Of a stretch of DNA of 64,000 nucleotides, positions 24,974 through 34,141 are shown piece by piece. The number at the start of each line of letters is the position of its first letter. Positions within the stretch are counted from its first letter, which is position 1. The notes beneath the pieces are model-generated. The model made no database searches. It saw nothing but the letters and a program-made list of their open reading frames with translations, and was not told where the DNA came from. The DNA comes from CAZELM01 sp964512995 (lineage in GTDB: Bacteria > CSSED10-310). Both the position numbers and the translations under genes were made by a program. The stretch covers positions 23,768 through 87,767 of the forward strand of contig CAZELM010000017.1 of the NCBI GenBank assembly GCA_964512995.1, read 5' to 3'.

Positions 24974-25720
24974 TCACCTCGATCGTTGAACTCTGCCGGT
25001 CATGGGAACAAACCGGACATCCAGGTTCTTTTGGCATGAGATAATTCCATTCTGTTTGGTATATAGTACCAATTCCTGCCATTGTTCACCTTCAGGAACA
25101 ACCATCCTGCCATCTTCTGCCAACTGGAGTAACAAGGGTGGAGGGACTTTCGGTGGGGCGCAGGTCAGAATAATCCTGGTAAATGGGGATGCCTCCACCC
25201 AACCATCGAACCCATCCATACAGCGAGCATGGATGTTCTGGTATCCAAACTCCTGGAATCGACAGACAGCCAACCTATACAGATCGTAGATAATCTCAAG
25301 CGTATACACTTCCTGCACGATCTCCGCAAGAACAACGGTCTGATATCCACAACCCGTACCGATTTCAAGAACCCGATCTTCAGGGGTTAATTGCAGCAAC
25401 TCAGACATCACAGCGACAATGTATGGCTGAGAGATGGTCTGACCTTCCGGGATCGGCAGTGCACAATCATCGTAACTTTGGGAACGAACCGATTCTGGGA
25501 CAAAGAGGTGCCTTGGAATCCTCCGCATTGCAGCCAGCACCTGCTGATCCCGGATTCCTCGGGATTCAATCTGATCGCGGACCATCTGGATCCGCTTGAT
25601 ATCTTCCCAATGAGCTGTTCCCGGTTTCACTGATGAAAGATCATACCTTTCCGAACCCACCTGGTCAGACCACGATGGCTGCCTCCCGTCTTCCCTTAAC
25701 ACCAAACCGTTCTGTATCAA
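24974..25720 (-). CDS. pcm: Protein-L-isoaspartate O-methyltransferase
   Basis: It repairs isoaspartyl residues in damaged proteins using S-adenosylmethionine. The frame gives 248 residues from a TTG at 25720, but the conserved family sequence starts near residue 38 (WEDIKRIQMVRDQIESRGI), so the real start may be a GTG further in. The core motifs are clear: IPRHLFVPESVR, ALPIPEGQTISQPYIVA with the Ser of the substrate loop, the SAM-binding VLEIGTGCGYQTVVLA, and LTCAPPKVPPPLL where PCMT normally has TAAP. It lies 48 bases after rocD and 31 before the glycosyltransferase gene. Confidence 0.94.
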   Translation of the reverse strand: MIQNGLVLREDGRQPSWSDQVGSERYDLSSVKPGTAHWEDIKRIQMVRDQIESRGIRDQQVLAAMRRIPRHLFVPESVRSQSYDDCALPIPEGQTISQPYIVAVMSELLQLTPEDRVLEIGTGCGYQTVVLAEIVQEVYTLEIIYDLYRLAVCRFQEFGYQNIHARCMDGFDGWVEASPFTRIILTCAPPKVPPPLLLQLAEDGRMVVPEGEQWQELVLYTKQNGIISCQKNLDVRFVPMTGRVQRSR

Positions 25721-25768
25721 TGTTCACAGGGAATGAGTCAGGGAAGCAAATCCGTTACTGAAATGAGT

Positions 25769-26992
25769 TTATAATGTGGTCAGAACTTTCCGTATTTTTT
25801 CCAGCGCCCAATCCAGTTCTTCTTTTGTGATCACGAGCGGGGGGGCCAACCGGATGATGTTTACATGCGTTTCTTTGCACAACAGGCCTTCCTGCATCAA
25901 GGCTTCGCAGAAACGGCGAGCGCCGCCAGCAGATTGTTTCAACACGATGCCGATCCAAAGACCTTTGCCACGATACTTCTCCACATGAGGGCTATTGATC
26001 CGATTGAGTTGTGTCATCAGATAGTCGCCCAATTCCGCACTCCGTTCCACTAATTTTTCATCGACGAGCACACGCAAGGACTCTCGTGCTACGGCACATC
26101 CCAGCGGTGCTCCACCGTATGTCGATCCATGATCGCCGGGATGGAACAGGCCGAGGATGTCTTTGGAAGCCAACACAGCAGACACCGGAACGGTTCCGCC
26201 GGACAGCGCTTTCCCAATGATGACCATGTCGGGTTTTACACCTTCGTGGTCGCAAGCGAACATTTTCCCTGTCCGTCCCAATCCGGACTGAATTTCATCA
26301 GCAATAAAAAGGACGTTGTGTTTCTTGCAGATGTCATAGGCGGTTTTCAGATAACCCGTGGGAGGCACATCCACGCCACCTTCGCCTTGAATCGGCTCAA
26401 CTAAAAATGCTGCGGTATTTTTGGTGATGGCTTTTTCCAAAGCATCCGCGTCGCCATAGGGAATGATTTTAAAGCCGGGCGTCAATGGTCCAAAATCCTT
26501 TTTATAGGCCGGTTCGGTCGAGAAAGATACGATTGTTGTAGTTCTGCCATGAAAGTTGTTTTCGCAACAAATAATCTCTGCCTGATCGTTTTCGATGCCT
26601 TTGACCTGGTAACCCCAGCGCCGGATGGATTTGATTGCCGTCTCTACCGCTTCCGCTCCTGTATTCATCGGGAGTATCATGTCAAATCCAAACAACTCAC
26701 ATGCTTCTCGTGCCAATAACGGCCACTGATTATTCCGGAATGCCCGGGATGTAAGAGTCAATGTATCTGCCTGTTCTTTGAGTGCTGCAATGATGCTTGG
26801 ATGACAATGCCCCTGATTGACTGCAGAGTATGCAGCCAGAAAGTCCATATATCGCTTTCCTTCGACATCTTCCACCCAGACACCCTGTGCTTTGCAGATG
26901 ACCACATCCAGCGGATGATAATTATGCGCACCGAACTGATCTTCAATTCTGATATAATCATTTGTTTTCATGTTTGAATGAGTATTGGCCAT
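25769..26992 (-). CDS. rocD: Ornithine--oxo-acid aminotransferase
   Basis: 407 residues, a fold-type I PLP aminotransferase. It moves the delta-amino group of ornithine to 2-oxoglutarate, giving glutamate semialdehyde, in arginine breakdown and proline synthesis. Family features are HNYHPLDVVICKAQG near the start, MNTGAEAVETAIK, NNFHGRTT, ADEIQSGLGRTG with the PLP Asp, the PLP lysine in IIGKALSGG, and GSTYGGAPLGCAVA. AAGGAGGG stands five bases before the ATG. It is the first gene of a likely rocD-pcm-glycosyltransferase unit. A carbamate kinase gene 30 kb away could belong to the same arginine/ornithine metabolism. Confidence 0.96.
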   Translation of the reverse strand: MANTHSNMKTNDYIRIEDQFGAHNYHPLDVVICKAQGVWVEDVEGKRYMDFLAAYSAVNQGHCHPSIIAALKEQADTLTLTSRAFRNNQWPLLAREACELFGFDMILPMNTGAEAVETAIKSIRRWGYQVKGIENDQAEIICCENNFHGRTTTIVSFSTEPAYKKDFGPLTPGFKIIPYGDADALEKAITKNTAAFLVEPIQGEGGVDVPPTGYLKTAYDICKKHNVLFIADEIQSGLGRTGKMFACDHEGVKPDMVIIGKALSGGTVPVSAVLASKDILGLFHPGDHGSTYGGAPLGCAVARESLRVLVDEKLVERSAELGDYLMTQLNRINSPHVEKYRGKGLWIGIVLKQSAGGARRFCEALMQEGLLCKETHVNIIRLAPPLVITKEELDWALEKIRKVLTTL

Positions 26993-27038
26993 AGTTCCCT
27001 CCTTTTAAGAATCCATACGGATTGTTTGAACCCTAAGG

Positions 27039-27066
27039 ATTTTATCGAAAAGGCCGGGATATACAA
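27039..27066 (-). promoter_or_regulatory. Possible promoter of rocD
   Basis: On the - strand TTGTAT (complement of 27061-27066) is followed after 16 bases by TAAAAT (complement of 27039-27044), about 45 bases before the rocD ATG. The -35 box is poor. An 18-bp A/T palindrome centred on ATCGAT (27070-27087) lies directly upstream. Confidence 0.38.
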
Positions 27067-27121
27067 GTATTTTTTATCGATAAAAAAACCGATCCCACTC
27101 TGAAGACAAGGAGTGAACAGA

Positions 27122-29572
27122 CTAATAACCCCAGCCGAACTGGTAAAAACCATAATCTCCAATCACATGCTGGACGGAGGGATCTGTAATGGCACCATAC
27201 CAGAAAATGCCTCCCGCCTGACCGACTCCAGCCGGCCAATAAAACTGTGGGATGATATTCACCAAGGTCTGACCCAACGGGATATACGGTAGGATGTATA
27301 AATAATTATCAAACGTCTGATTGAAACTTGGAGCGAAAAAAATGGATCCATAAACATCCAATAAGATAAACAACGGATATCCATCCAATGGTTCCGGCTC
27401 AGCATTACACACGATCGCACGGCAAAAACAGAGATCTCCCGGTCGAAAATATTCCGAAGGCATGATAATCTGTACGTTGGTCGAGGAACATACATTTGTG
27501 GGAGTTGGTGTTACTGTATAGGTGGGCCGCTGTGTGGGAACAGGTGTCGGTGTTGAAGTCGCACGTGGGGTTCGCGTGGGCGTCGCATCAGTCGGAACTG
27601 GTGTTGGTGAAAATATGGGAGTTGGTGTCTGAGTCGACTGGCACTCACAGATCGTATCCGGCGAATCGATCCGGACGACCTGGGATCCGAACAGAACAGC
27701 ATCACCGATAACAGCCGGCTCAACATAATTGACACCGCACGCCGAATCCTGGGGGACCTGGAGAAACAAATCGAAAAAAACATTGGTCGGAAGTGTCAGA
27801 TCTTCGATATATAACGGCGACAGCCACTGATAAAATGGATCCTGCTCCGGTAACATCATCTGAATGGTCAGGGTGCTGATATGAGAAGCAGCCTGAAATA
27901 CTAGGTCACTCACAGCAACGGGGATCTGACTGGCATCGACCAGATTGAATGATGCTCCTCCCGTAAAGGGAGTCCAATATTCCCAGTATTGCCGATATCC
28001 TTCATCGCCACTGAAGATGGAAAGGATCGTATCGTTCTGTTCGATACAATTCATGAGGACAGAATGAAAATCAAGATCATCTGCTGTTCCGAGTATCTGA
28101 TCTCTTCCGGGATCCCATCCGGTGGAAAAAACCCGGTCTTGATGTGGCTGGAGTGGTTTGATTTTGGGTATTGTCCGCCCCGGCGGCAGATCACTCTCAT
28201 CAATCAGTTCATCGAGATCACAATCATGGGGCAGATTATCACCAACAAGCAGGATAATTTTCTTTGCATACGGCCGGAATTCCAACGTACCATCACTGTA
28301 CATCTCATGCAGAGCCCGTGCATAACATTCCGGACCATCATGTCCGGAGATCAGTCCGATTTCCTGTATCTGATCCTTCAAATCCTCAAATTCATCCGTA
28401 AATGGGTAGATACAGCTATAGGGAAAATCAAACATATCTCCATAGACGCTGTTGTACCCGCACGAATCATAGCCCTGCGGGTAATCACCAAAAACACAAA
28501 ACGCCATTCGCAGATCATTGATATAGCGTCGAAGCTGACGAACAATTTCCAGTAGATTTTCTTTGATATAGAAGAGCTCATCTCCCATACTGGACGTTAT
28601 ATCCAGCAAAATCACCACATCCGCTCGCTGAATTCTGGGGAGCAGGTAGTAATGAACCACCTCATGATACGTTTCACCAGGGCATAAGGTAATATCCAGG
28701 AACGGTCGCGTCAGCAAAGAACACCTGGTTTGTTCATAAATTTGTGGACTATAGGCTGGACGAAGATCGATAACATACAGGAGTGCTTCGATAAATGTGC
28801 AGATTGAATCCACACGGATTTCTTCATGGATTTCATAGTTTGCTTCCGGATCGATGACCTCGCCCGATGGTGTCGCCCAGTTCAAAGCAGAAAAATAATG
28901 GTATGTGAAATCATGGTATTCGTGTCCTTGGTTATACAGCAACCGTGCATCCTCCCCATACGAACACGCTGCAACCGTTGTTCCGGGGAGAGCTGCCATG
29001 AAATTCCGGGCATTATCAGAAACCCAGACCGTGACCAGAGTGTGGAGGTTCAACACATTCATCATCAATCCAAGAGTCCCACCGGACATGATCTCACCCC
29101 ATAGATAGAAATCGCTGTTACTCCCTTCAACAAACGGAGACGTGACGAAAACAAACAACATGTCCTCCGGAGTCAGTGTCGTGAGAAGACGATCAAACGT
29201 GGTGGAGATATTCAGGGATGTCGCGGCTGCATCAATGTCAGCAGACCCATCTCCATCAAAATCCGGATCGGTGTTCGTTCCGTCCATCTGATCCGGAGCC
29301 GGATCCAGGCCGTCTGAACAGAAAACATGAATATTGTCGGGTGAGTAATGGTAGTTATTCACCAATGTCCGATAAACAAATGCCAGATCGTTTCGATAGG
29401 CTGGACGATTCATCGAGATGTCACCTCCGCCGGCGATTAAAACCGCATGGAGATTATGAAGCAGATATCGCGAATCCGGATCGACCGGCCTTTCAGCGCT
29501 CCAACATTGACACGTGACAAACAGAATGGTGATCGTCCAAATATCCCTCTTCAATAAACGATTTATATTCAT
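27122..29572 (-). CDS. Exported VWA-domain protein with degenerate caspase/C13-like domain and Thr-Pro linker
   Basis: 816 residues. A signal peptide (about 1-25) is followed by a caspase-fold, C13-like region (about 40-265: HAVLIAGGGD, YHYSPDNIHVFCSDG, TPEDMLFVFV, FYLWGE, HDFTYHYFSALN). The positions that carry His and Cys in active members read TSPFVEG and VWVSDNA, so it looks inactive. A von Willebrand A domain follows, with MIDAS motif DITSS from D324. A Thr/Pro/Arg linker of about 45 residues leads to a C-terminal domain of about 105 residues ending QFGWGY, similar to the end of the papain-like protease at 8187-10232. GGGGAG lies seven bases before the ATG. It is likely a cell-surface adhesion or assembly protein. 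Confidence 0.88.
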   Translation of the reverse strand: MNINRLLKRDIWTITILFVTCQCWSAERPVDPDSRYLLHNLHAVLIAGGGDISMNRPAYRNDLAFVYRTLVNNYHYSPDNIHVFCSDGLDPAPDQMDGTNTDPDFDGDGSADIDAAATSLNISTTFDRLLTTLTPEDMLFVFVTSPFVEGSNSDFYLWGEIMSGGTLGLMMNVLNLHTLVTVWVSDNARNFMAALPGTTVAACSYGEDARLLYNQGHEYHDFTYHYFSALNWATPSGEVIDPEANYEIHEEIRVDSICTFIEALLYVIDLRPAYSPQIYEQTRCSLLTRPFLDITLCPGETYHEVVHYYLLPRIQRADVVILLDITSSMGDELFYIKENLLEIVRQLRRYINDLRMAFCVFGDYPQGYDSCGYNSVYGDMFDFPYSCIYPFTDEFEDLKDQIQEIGLISGHDGPECYARALHEMYSDGTLEFRPYAKKIILLVGDNLPHDCDLDELIDESDLPPGRTIPKIKPLQPHQDRVFSTGWDPGRDQILGTADDLDFHSVLMNCIEQNDTILSIFSGDEGYRQYWEYWTPFTGGASFNLVDASQIPVAVSDLVFQAASHISTLTIQMMLPEQDPFYQWLSPLYIEDLTLPTNVFFDLFLQVPQDSACGVNYVEPAVIGDAVLFGSQVVRIDSPDTICECQSTQTPTPIFSPTPVPTDATPTRTPRATSTPTPVPTQRPTYTVTPTPTNVCSSTNVQIIMPSEYFRPGDLCFCRAIVCNAEPEPLDGYPLFILLDVYGSIFFAPSFNQTFDNYLYILPYIPLGQTLVNIIPQFYWPAGVGQAGGIFWYGAITDPSVQHVIGDYGFYQFGWGY

Positions 29573-29668
29573 GCAGTTACTCCCCTTACGGTTTGCCGGT
29601 TAAGCTTATCAAACATCACATGCTATCGATCGAACAATGAAATGATCTGAAAGCGAACGGTTATTTTT

Positions 29669-29697
29669 ATTATATCAATTGACTCATGAAAGTGCAA
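29669..29697 (-). promoter_or_regulatory. Sigma70-type promoter of the VWA protein gene
   Basis: On the - strand TTGCAC (complement of 29692-29697) is followed after 17 bases by a perfect TATAAT (complement of 29669-29674). Transcription would begin near 29662, leaving a leader of about 90 bases. Confidence 0.65.
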
Positions 29698-29770
29698 TAA
29701 AAAAACATTTAATTGTCGATAAATCGATATCTCGTAAGCTATAATCGATACATTGGCGCTCTATTTGTGA

Positions 29771-29806
29771 GAAAAAAAACGGAGTTTCCCGTGAAGGAAA
29801 CTCCGT
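29771..29806 (-). terminator. Rho-independent terminator after the TonB-dependent receptor gene
   Basis: The 11-bp perfect arms ACGGAGTTTCC (29779-29789) and GGAAACTCCGT (29796-29806) enclose six bases. On the - strand the hairpin is followed by a run of seven T. It lies 24 bases beyond the stop of the receptor gene. Confidence 0.93.
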
Positions 29807-29829
29807 CTCTTACTATAGCAATAAAGCTA

Positions 29830-32796
29830 TTAGAATGCGTATTTCAGTGATAGTCTGTAAGTGGTTGGTCCGGACCATCCGTCGGCTTGTCCGAAGAGTT
29901 CTGGTTTTTTCGGATTGAAGATCTCTGATTCGCTGATTATGCTCTGATTATCCGTTACATTCTCAACATCGAAAATGACGGTTGCTGTTCCCCATTTTCC
30001 GAAGCGGAAGGAGTTCTGCAATGAAATATCGATATTGTAGAATCCCGGGAGTTCATAAGAACCGCGTTTGTATGGGAAGTACCAAGCATAGCTTCGGTAA
30101 GGTGGTTTGCCGGTCCATGTATCGGGATTGTTCTTATCGTTGGTGGCATCGTCTGGATCATAGGTGAAAGGTGGTTGGGATCGCATGGAGTAGTGATAAC
30201 CAGACCGCCAGAATGCGTTTACACCAAACGAGAATTCATACCATTCCGTGAAGTCATAGTGATAAGAGCCGGCAAATTTGAGGTAGTGGCGGCAAGACCA
30301 GGGTAATTCACCATAGAGATTGGTGGAGGTGGCAACTGTATCGAACTGACCGGAGAATTGAGCGATACCATCATATCCGGGCTGTGCTTCGGTGACAGAT
30401 CCTTCTGCCTTGGCATAAGTATAGCTGGCCTGCAGATCGAAATATTTCAACCGGGCAGTGGCATTCAATTCGATTCCGTTGTATTCACGGGTATTGCCTG
30501 AGGCATTTGTGACATAATACAGATGCTTGGCATAATCCTGGAAATACCGGGGATCATACTTGCCATCCGGATCCAGACCGCTGAAATCATCTTTTACTTT
30601 ACCCAGATAGGTCCACACAATATTTCCGTATTCATCGACAAATATGCCCGTATCTTCCACCATATCACCGGTCTTGCGGTACGTGTAGTTAAGACCGAGC
30701 GAGAAATTGGCCATGAGTTCGTGTTCGATACCCACCATGACTTCGTCGGTGTATTCGGCTTCGAGATCCGGGTCGATCAAATTCCAGTCACCCGGCTGCG
30801 GTTCATCAATCGTATTCCAACTGCTGTCAGCATAAAAATAATCTTCATCTGGGAGACCATTCTTGTCTTTATCTGTCCAAGGATCACCGACATATTCCTG
30901 GGTGCGGGTCGCGCTGTTATCGGCAGAGAATGGCTGGAACATTCCTGGGAGAGAGAGATCGAAGGGATTGTAGAAGCGTCCATAGAAACCATGGACTGCT
31001 GTTTTTCCATCACCAAATACATCCCAGTTTGCGCCGATACGTGGAGCGATCATATCATTGAATACCATATCCGCATATTTCTTATGAGTGCCATCCGAAT
31101 TGAGATATGAATCAGCCGAGAACTGACCCCATGTCCAGGCAGGGACAGATGACTCGCCATCATTATTTTCATAACTCGCATATTCGTAGCGAACGCCGAT
31201 ATTCATCGTCAGGTTATCAAGGATCGACCAGTTGTCCTGAATGAAGAAGCCCATGTAGTTTCCACTCTCAGTTGATGTTCCTTCATTGACGAACATTTCA
31301 CGAGTGGCATAGTCGCCATAGTAGTATTCACCATTCCACTGCTGATCAATGGTATAGCTGGCGCCACCTGGTTTTGCATTAAAGTTATCCCGGGTTTTGT
31401 CATGGAATTCGACACCGCTCTTGAACTCATGTGCACCGTACAGCTCATCAACAAAATAATTGCCGATAAAACTGACCTGCAACCGGTCACGATCATCTTC
31501 AGACCATGAATTGCTGTTGTTATAAAACTGCTGTTCATAGGTGTCATAGAACGATGCTTTTCGTTCATCGGTGCTAGTGGCAGATGGAACGCTATCCAAC
31601 ATACCAAAGGATACTCCCAAACGGGTAATGAAGTATAAATTGGAACTTTTCAACCATGTCCATTCCAGTGAATAGAACGGGCCGCCCTGATCCTGATCAT
31701 TATATGTTTCGGGAGTGTGATTTTTCCAGTCTTCATCTGCTGCGTCAGCGTGAATGGTGGCATTCTCCCCGGAATAATTCAACACGAACTTATGTTCCTG
31801 ATTTGCCTGGAATGTCAATTTGGCGTAAGGCAAATGGAAAACAGCATCTTTGTTGATATCCGTGAGCTGATTGGGATCATTGTAATCTGCACCATAGAAA
31901 GCGATGGTCTTGTCAGATGCATCCCGATTCATGTAGTTATAGGTAACCATGAACCATAATTTGTCTCGGATGATTGGACCTTCGAACGTGACTGTCGGTT
32001 CCCAGTAGTCGTATTTCGATTCTGCGATCGGGCGTTCATAATCGGTATGCCAATCGGAATTGACATATTTTAATCGGAAAACACCATGAAAATCATTACT
32101 TCCCGATTTTGTAACCGCATTGACGATACCCCCCATGGATCGTCCGTATTCTGCAGCAAATCCACCGGTTTGAACTTCAACTTCCTGAATGGCATCGGCA
32201 TTCAGATTCGCGCCGAAGGTTGATGTGACCGGGTCGGTTGTATCGACACCGTCAAATAGATAGAGATTATCGGTCTGAGCAGCGCCATGAACCCGCACGT
32301 TTCCAGATCCGGTAATACCACCGGACATACTGAATGCCGTGAAAAGATCATCGGATCCTGGCAACCGTTCCGTCACATCCCGTTCGATTGTTGTTTTAAC
32401 CGTAGCAGCTTTGACATCCAGAAGATCAGCAGCGCCGGTAACAACGATTGTTTCTTCGAAAGGAGCCATTTCCATGGTCAATTTGAGTTGATTTGTGCTA
32501 TTGACGGAAACTTTGACCTCAGTCTGTTCGATTGTTTTCATTCCCATCAATTCTGCTTTGACAGTGTAACTGCCTGGAGACAGTTCCGGCATACGGAATG
32601 TTCCTGTAGCGCTAGTTGTATCAACACGAGCGCCTGGGAGGTTTGGTCCCGTTACTGTAACAGTTACTCCGGGGATCGGATTCCCATCCGCATCGGTAAT
32701 CTTTCCAGCAATAACACCTGTTAAACCGGCGAAAGCGGTACCGGATGCGACAAATAGGGCAATAAGTCCTAGCGTTAAGATTCTGTGAAGGTGCAT
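29830..32796 (-). CDS. Oar-like TonB-dependent outer-membrane receptor with N-terminal carboxypeptidase-regulatory-like domain
   Basis: 988 residues: a signal peptide (about 1-23), a carboxypeptidase-regulatory-like beta-sandwich (about 28-115, GKITDADGNPIPGVTVTVTG), then a plug domain (about 116-225) with VRVHGAAQTDNLYLFDGVD and AEYGRSMGGIVNAVTKSG. A long beta-barrel follows, ending LSLKYAF with a terminal Phe. This is the Oar/CarbopepD-type receptor class common in Acidobacteria-like and FCB bacteria, which imports or exports large substrates with TonB energy. AAGGAGG stands before the ATG. The gene for a TPR protein with a related N-terminal domain lies 104 bases upstream on the same strand. 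No TonB-ExbBD genes are in the window. Confidence 0.94.
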   Translation of the reverse strand: MHLHRILTLGLIALFVASGTAFAGLTGVIAGKITDADGNPIPGVTVTVTGPNLPGARVDTTSATGTFRMPELSPGSYTVKAELMGMKTIEQTEVKVSVNSTNQLKLTMEMAPFEETIVVTGAADLLDVKAATVKTTIERDVTERLPGSDDLFTAFSMSGGITGSGNVRVHGAAQTDNLYLFDGVDTTDPVTSTFGANLNADAIQEVEVQTGGFAAEYGRSMGGIVNAVTKSGSNDFHGVFRLKYVNSDWHTDYERPIAESKYDYWEPTVTFEGPIIRDKLWFMVTYNYMNRDASDKTIAFYGADYNDPNQLTDINKDAVFHLPYAKLTFQANQEHKFVLNYSGENATIHADAADEDWKNHTPETYNDQDQGGPFYSLEWTWLKSSNLYFITRLGVSFGMLDSVPSATSTDERKASFYDTYEQQFYNNSNSWSEDDRDRLQVSFIGNYFVDELYGAHEFKSGVEFHDKTRDNFNAKPGGASYTIDQQWNGEYYYGDYATREMFVNEGTSTESGNYMGFFIQDNWSILDNLTMNIGVRYEYASYENNDGESSVPAWTWGQFSADSYLNSDGTHKKYADMVFNDMIAPRIGANWDVFGDGKTAVHGFYGRFYNPFDLSLPGMFQPFSADNSATRTQEYVGDPWTDKDKNGLPDEDYFYADSSWNTIDEPQPGDWNLIDPDLEAEYTDEVMVGIEHELMANFSLGLNYTYRKTGDMVEDTGIFVDEYGNIVWTYLGKVKDDFSGLDPDGKYDPRYFQDYAKHLYYVTNASGNTREYNGIELNATARLKYFDLQASYTYAKAEGSVTEAQPGYDGIAQFSGQFDTVATSTNLYGELPWSCRHYLKFAGSYHYDFTEWYEFSFGVNAFWRSGYHYSMRSQPPFTYDPDDATNDKNNPDTWTGKPPYRSYAWYFPYKRGSYELPGFYNIDISLQNSFRFGKWGTATVIFDVENVTDNQSIISESEIFNPKKPELFGQADGWSGPTTYRLSLKYAF

Positions 32797-32900
32797 GACG
32801 TTTCAACCTCCTTAATTGTTAATGATTAACGGTTGCACCCGCTTCCGAAAAATTCTTAAACATATGATATCCAGAACCCATGGCGGGCTAACGAACTATA

Positions 32901-33908
32901 TTACTTTTTCTGCATTTCTTTCAAGAGTTTTACGGTATCCTTCGCATTTTTTAATGCTTCGGCATTAGCACCTGGATCCTTTTCCAGGATTACCTGGAGC
33001 TGTTCATAAACTTCCAATCCTTTGTCATATTTGTTCTGTTGGATATATACATCACCCAGAAGTGTCAATCCATCTACATAGTCCGGGTTCTTCTCACGGC
33101 ACAACACCAGCCATTCGATTGCTCCATCATAGTTCTCTTTCTTAATTTCAATATTCGCGAGATTATAAAGCACAGTCGGATCGGGTGCTTCTTTTACCAT
33201 ATCGCTCCAGATTTCTTTTGCTTTGTCCAATTGCTCTTTTATCATATAACAAACACCCAATAAACGAGAGATATCCAGTTTCCCCTCCCCTTTAGTATCC
33301 AGTGCCCGTGCTTTCTCGAGGTATGGGATCGCTTCATCGACATTTTTTTCATTGAAAGCGAATTGCCCCAGCAGCAGATAATCCAAATATGACACATCCG
33401 GGAATAATTCGATCGCTTTCTTAAAATTTGTTTTTGCTTCGTCAATTTTACCATTCTGATATGCAGTTACTCCCTGATTATGGGCTTCCTCCGCATGGAT
33501 CTTGTTTTTTTCCTCCTCAGACAATTTTTCCCATGCCGCATTTTTGGCTTCTTCTTTGGCTTCTTCAATGGTTTTCATCGTCCACTTCTGCTTGACTTTC
33601 ACACCGGCACGCAGTTTCACCGGACCTTCGAGGTATTGATATCCTTCTTTTTCAGCTTTTACGGAGTATTGTTCCGGATCAATTCCTGCAATACTGGCAA
33701 CACCTTTTTTATTCGTCGTGATCGTGTACTGCTTGGTACCAACTTCCTGGCTTGTCAATGTAATCGTCACATCCTGTATTGGTTTGCCTGCGGTATCTTT
33801 GATCGTCACGACCAGATGACCCTGAACGCCTGCATACGCTGGAAAACACCAGCTCACCACAAAAAGCATAGTTAAAAAAGCCAAACTTAACTTTGTTGTA
33901 TTTTTCAT
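32901..33908 (-). CDS. Exported TPR protein with N-terminal Cna-B/carboxypeptidase-regulatory-like domain
   Basis: 335 residues. The start at ATG 33908 is supported by AGGAG eight bases upstream and a standard signal peptide (KNTTKLSLAFL, ending PAYA). A beta-sandwich (about 28-110: HLVVTIKDTAGKPIQDVTITL, YSVKAEKEGYQYLEG) is followed by a charged Glu/Lys-rich helix (about 112-140) and five or so TPR units to the C-terminus. Its first domain resembles that of the TonB receptor just downstream. The two genes are close and share strand, so I infer a periplasmic partner of that receptor. No catalytic residues are seen. Confidence 0.85.
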   Translation of the reverse strand: MKNTTKLSLAFLTMLFVVSWCFPAYAGVQGHLVVTIKDTAGKPIQDVTITLTSQEVGTKQYTITTNKKGVASIAGIDPEQYSVKAEKEGYQYLEGPVKLRAGVKVKQKWTMKTIEEAKEEAKNAAWEKLSEEEKNKIHAEEAHNQGVTAYQNGKIDEAKTNFKKAIELFPDVSYLDYLLLGQFAFNEKNVDEAIPYLEKARALDTKGEGKLDISRLLGVCYMIKEQLDKAKEIWSDMVKEAPDPTVLYNLANIEIKKENYDGAIEWLVLCREKNPDYVDGLTLLGDVYIQQNKYDKGLEVYEQLQVILEKDPGANAEALKNAKDTVKLLKEMQKK

Positions 33909-33941
33909 AATCCTTGCTCCTGATTTCAGAAAACCCAACCG

Positions 33942-33970
33942 ATTGTATTTTCCTGATGAATAAAAATCAA
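33942..33970 (-). promoter_or_regulatory. Sigma70-type promoter of the TPR/TonB receptor unit
   Basis: On the - strand TTGATT (complement of 33965-33970) and TACAAT (complement of 33942-33947) are separated by 17 bases. Transcription would start near 33935, about 27 bases before the ATG at 33908. Confidence 0.6.
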
Positions 33971-34141
33971 TCCATTGAGTTCTGTTGGCCTAAATAAAAC
34001 TATCAAAGAGTCAGACTGGCAGGAAACCGGCCATTCCCCAGCTTCCGGACCTATCTTATCAGTTTATACGGTGAAGGTAAACACTCGGTCACACTGCTCG
34101 ACGATACGCCGCTCCCATCGTTTTCTCAGCATGTTGTTCAC

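Noticed and set aside
27070..27087. 18-bp A/T palindrome as terminator of the VWA gene
   Set aside because: The stem contains only A/T pairs apart from the central CG and a stable G/C-rich hairpin is missing; it may instead be an operator upstream of rocD.
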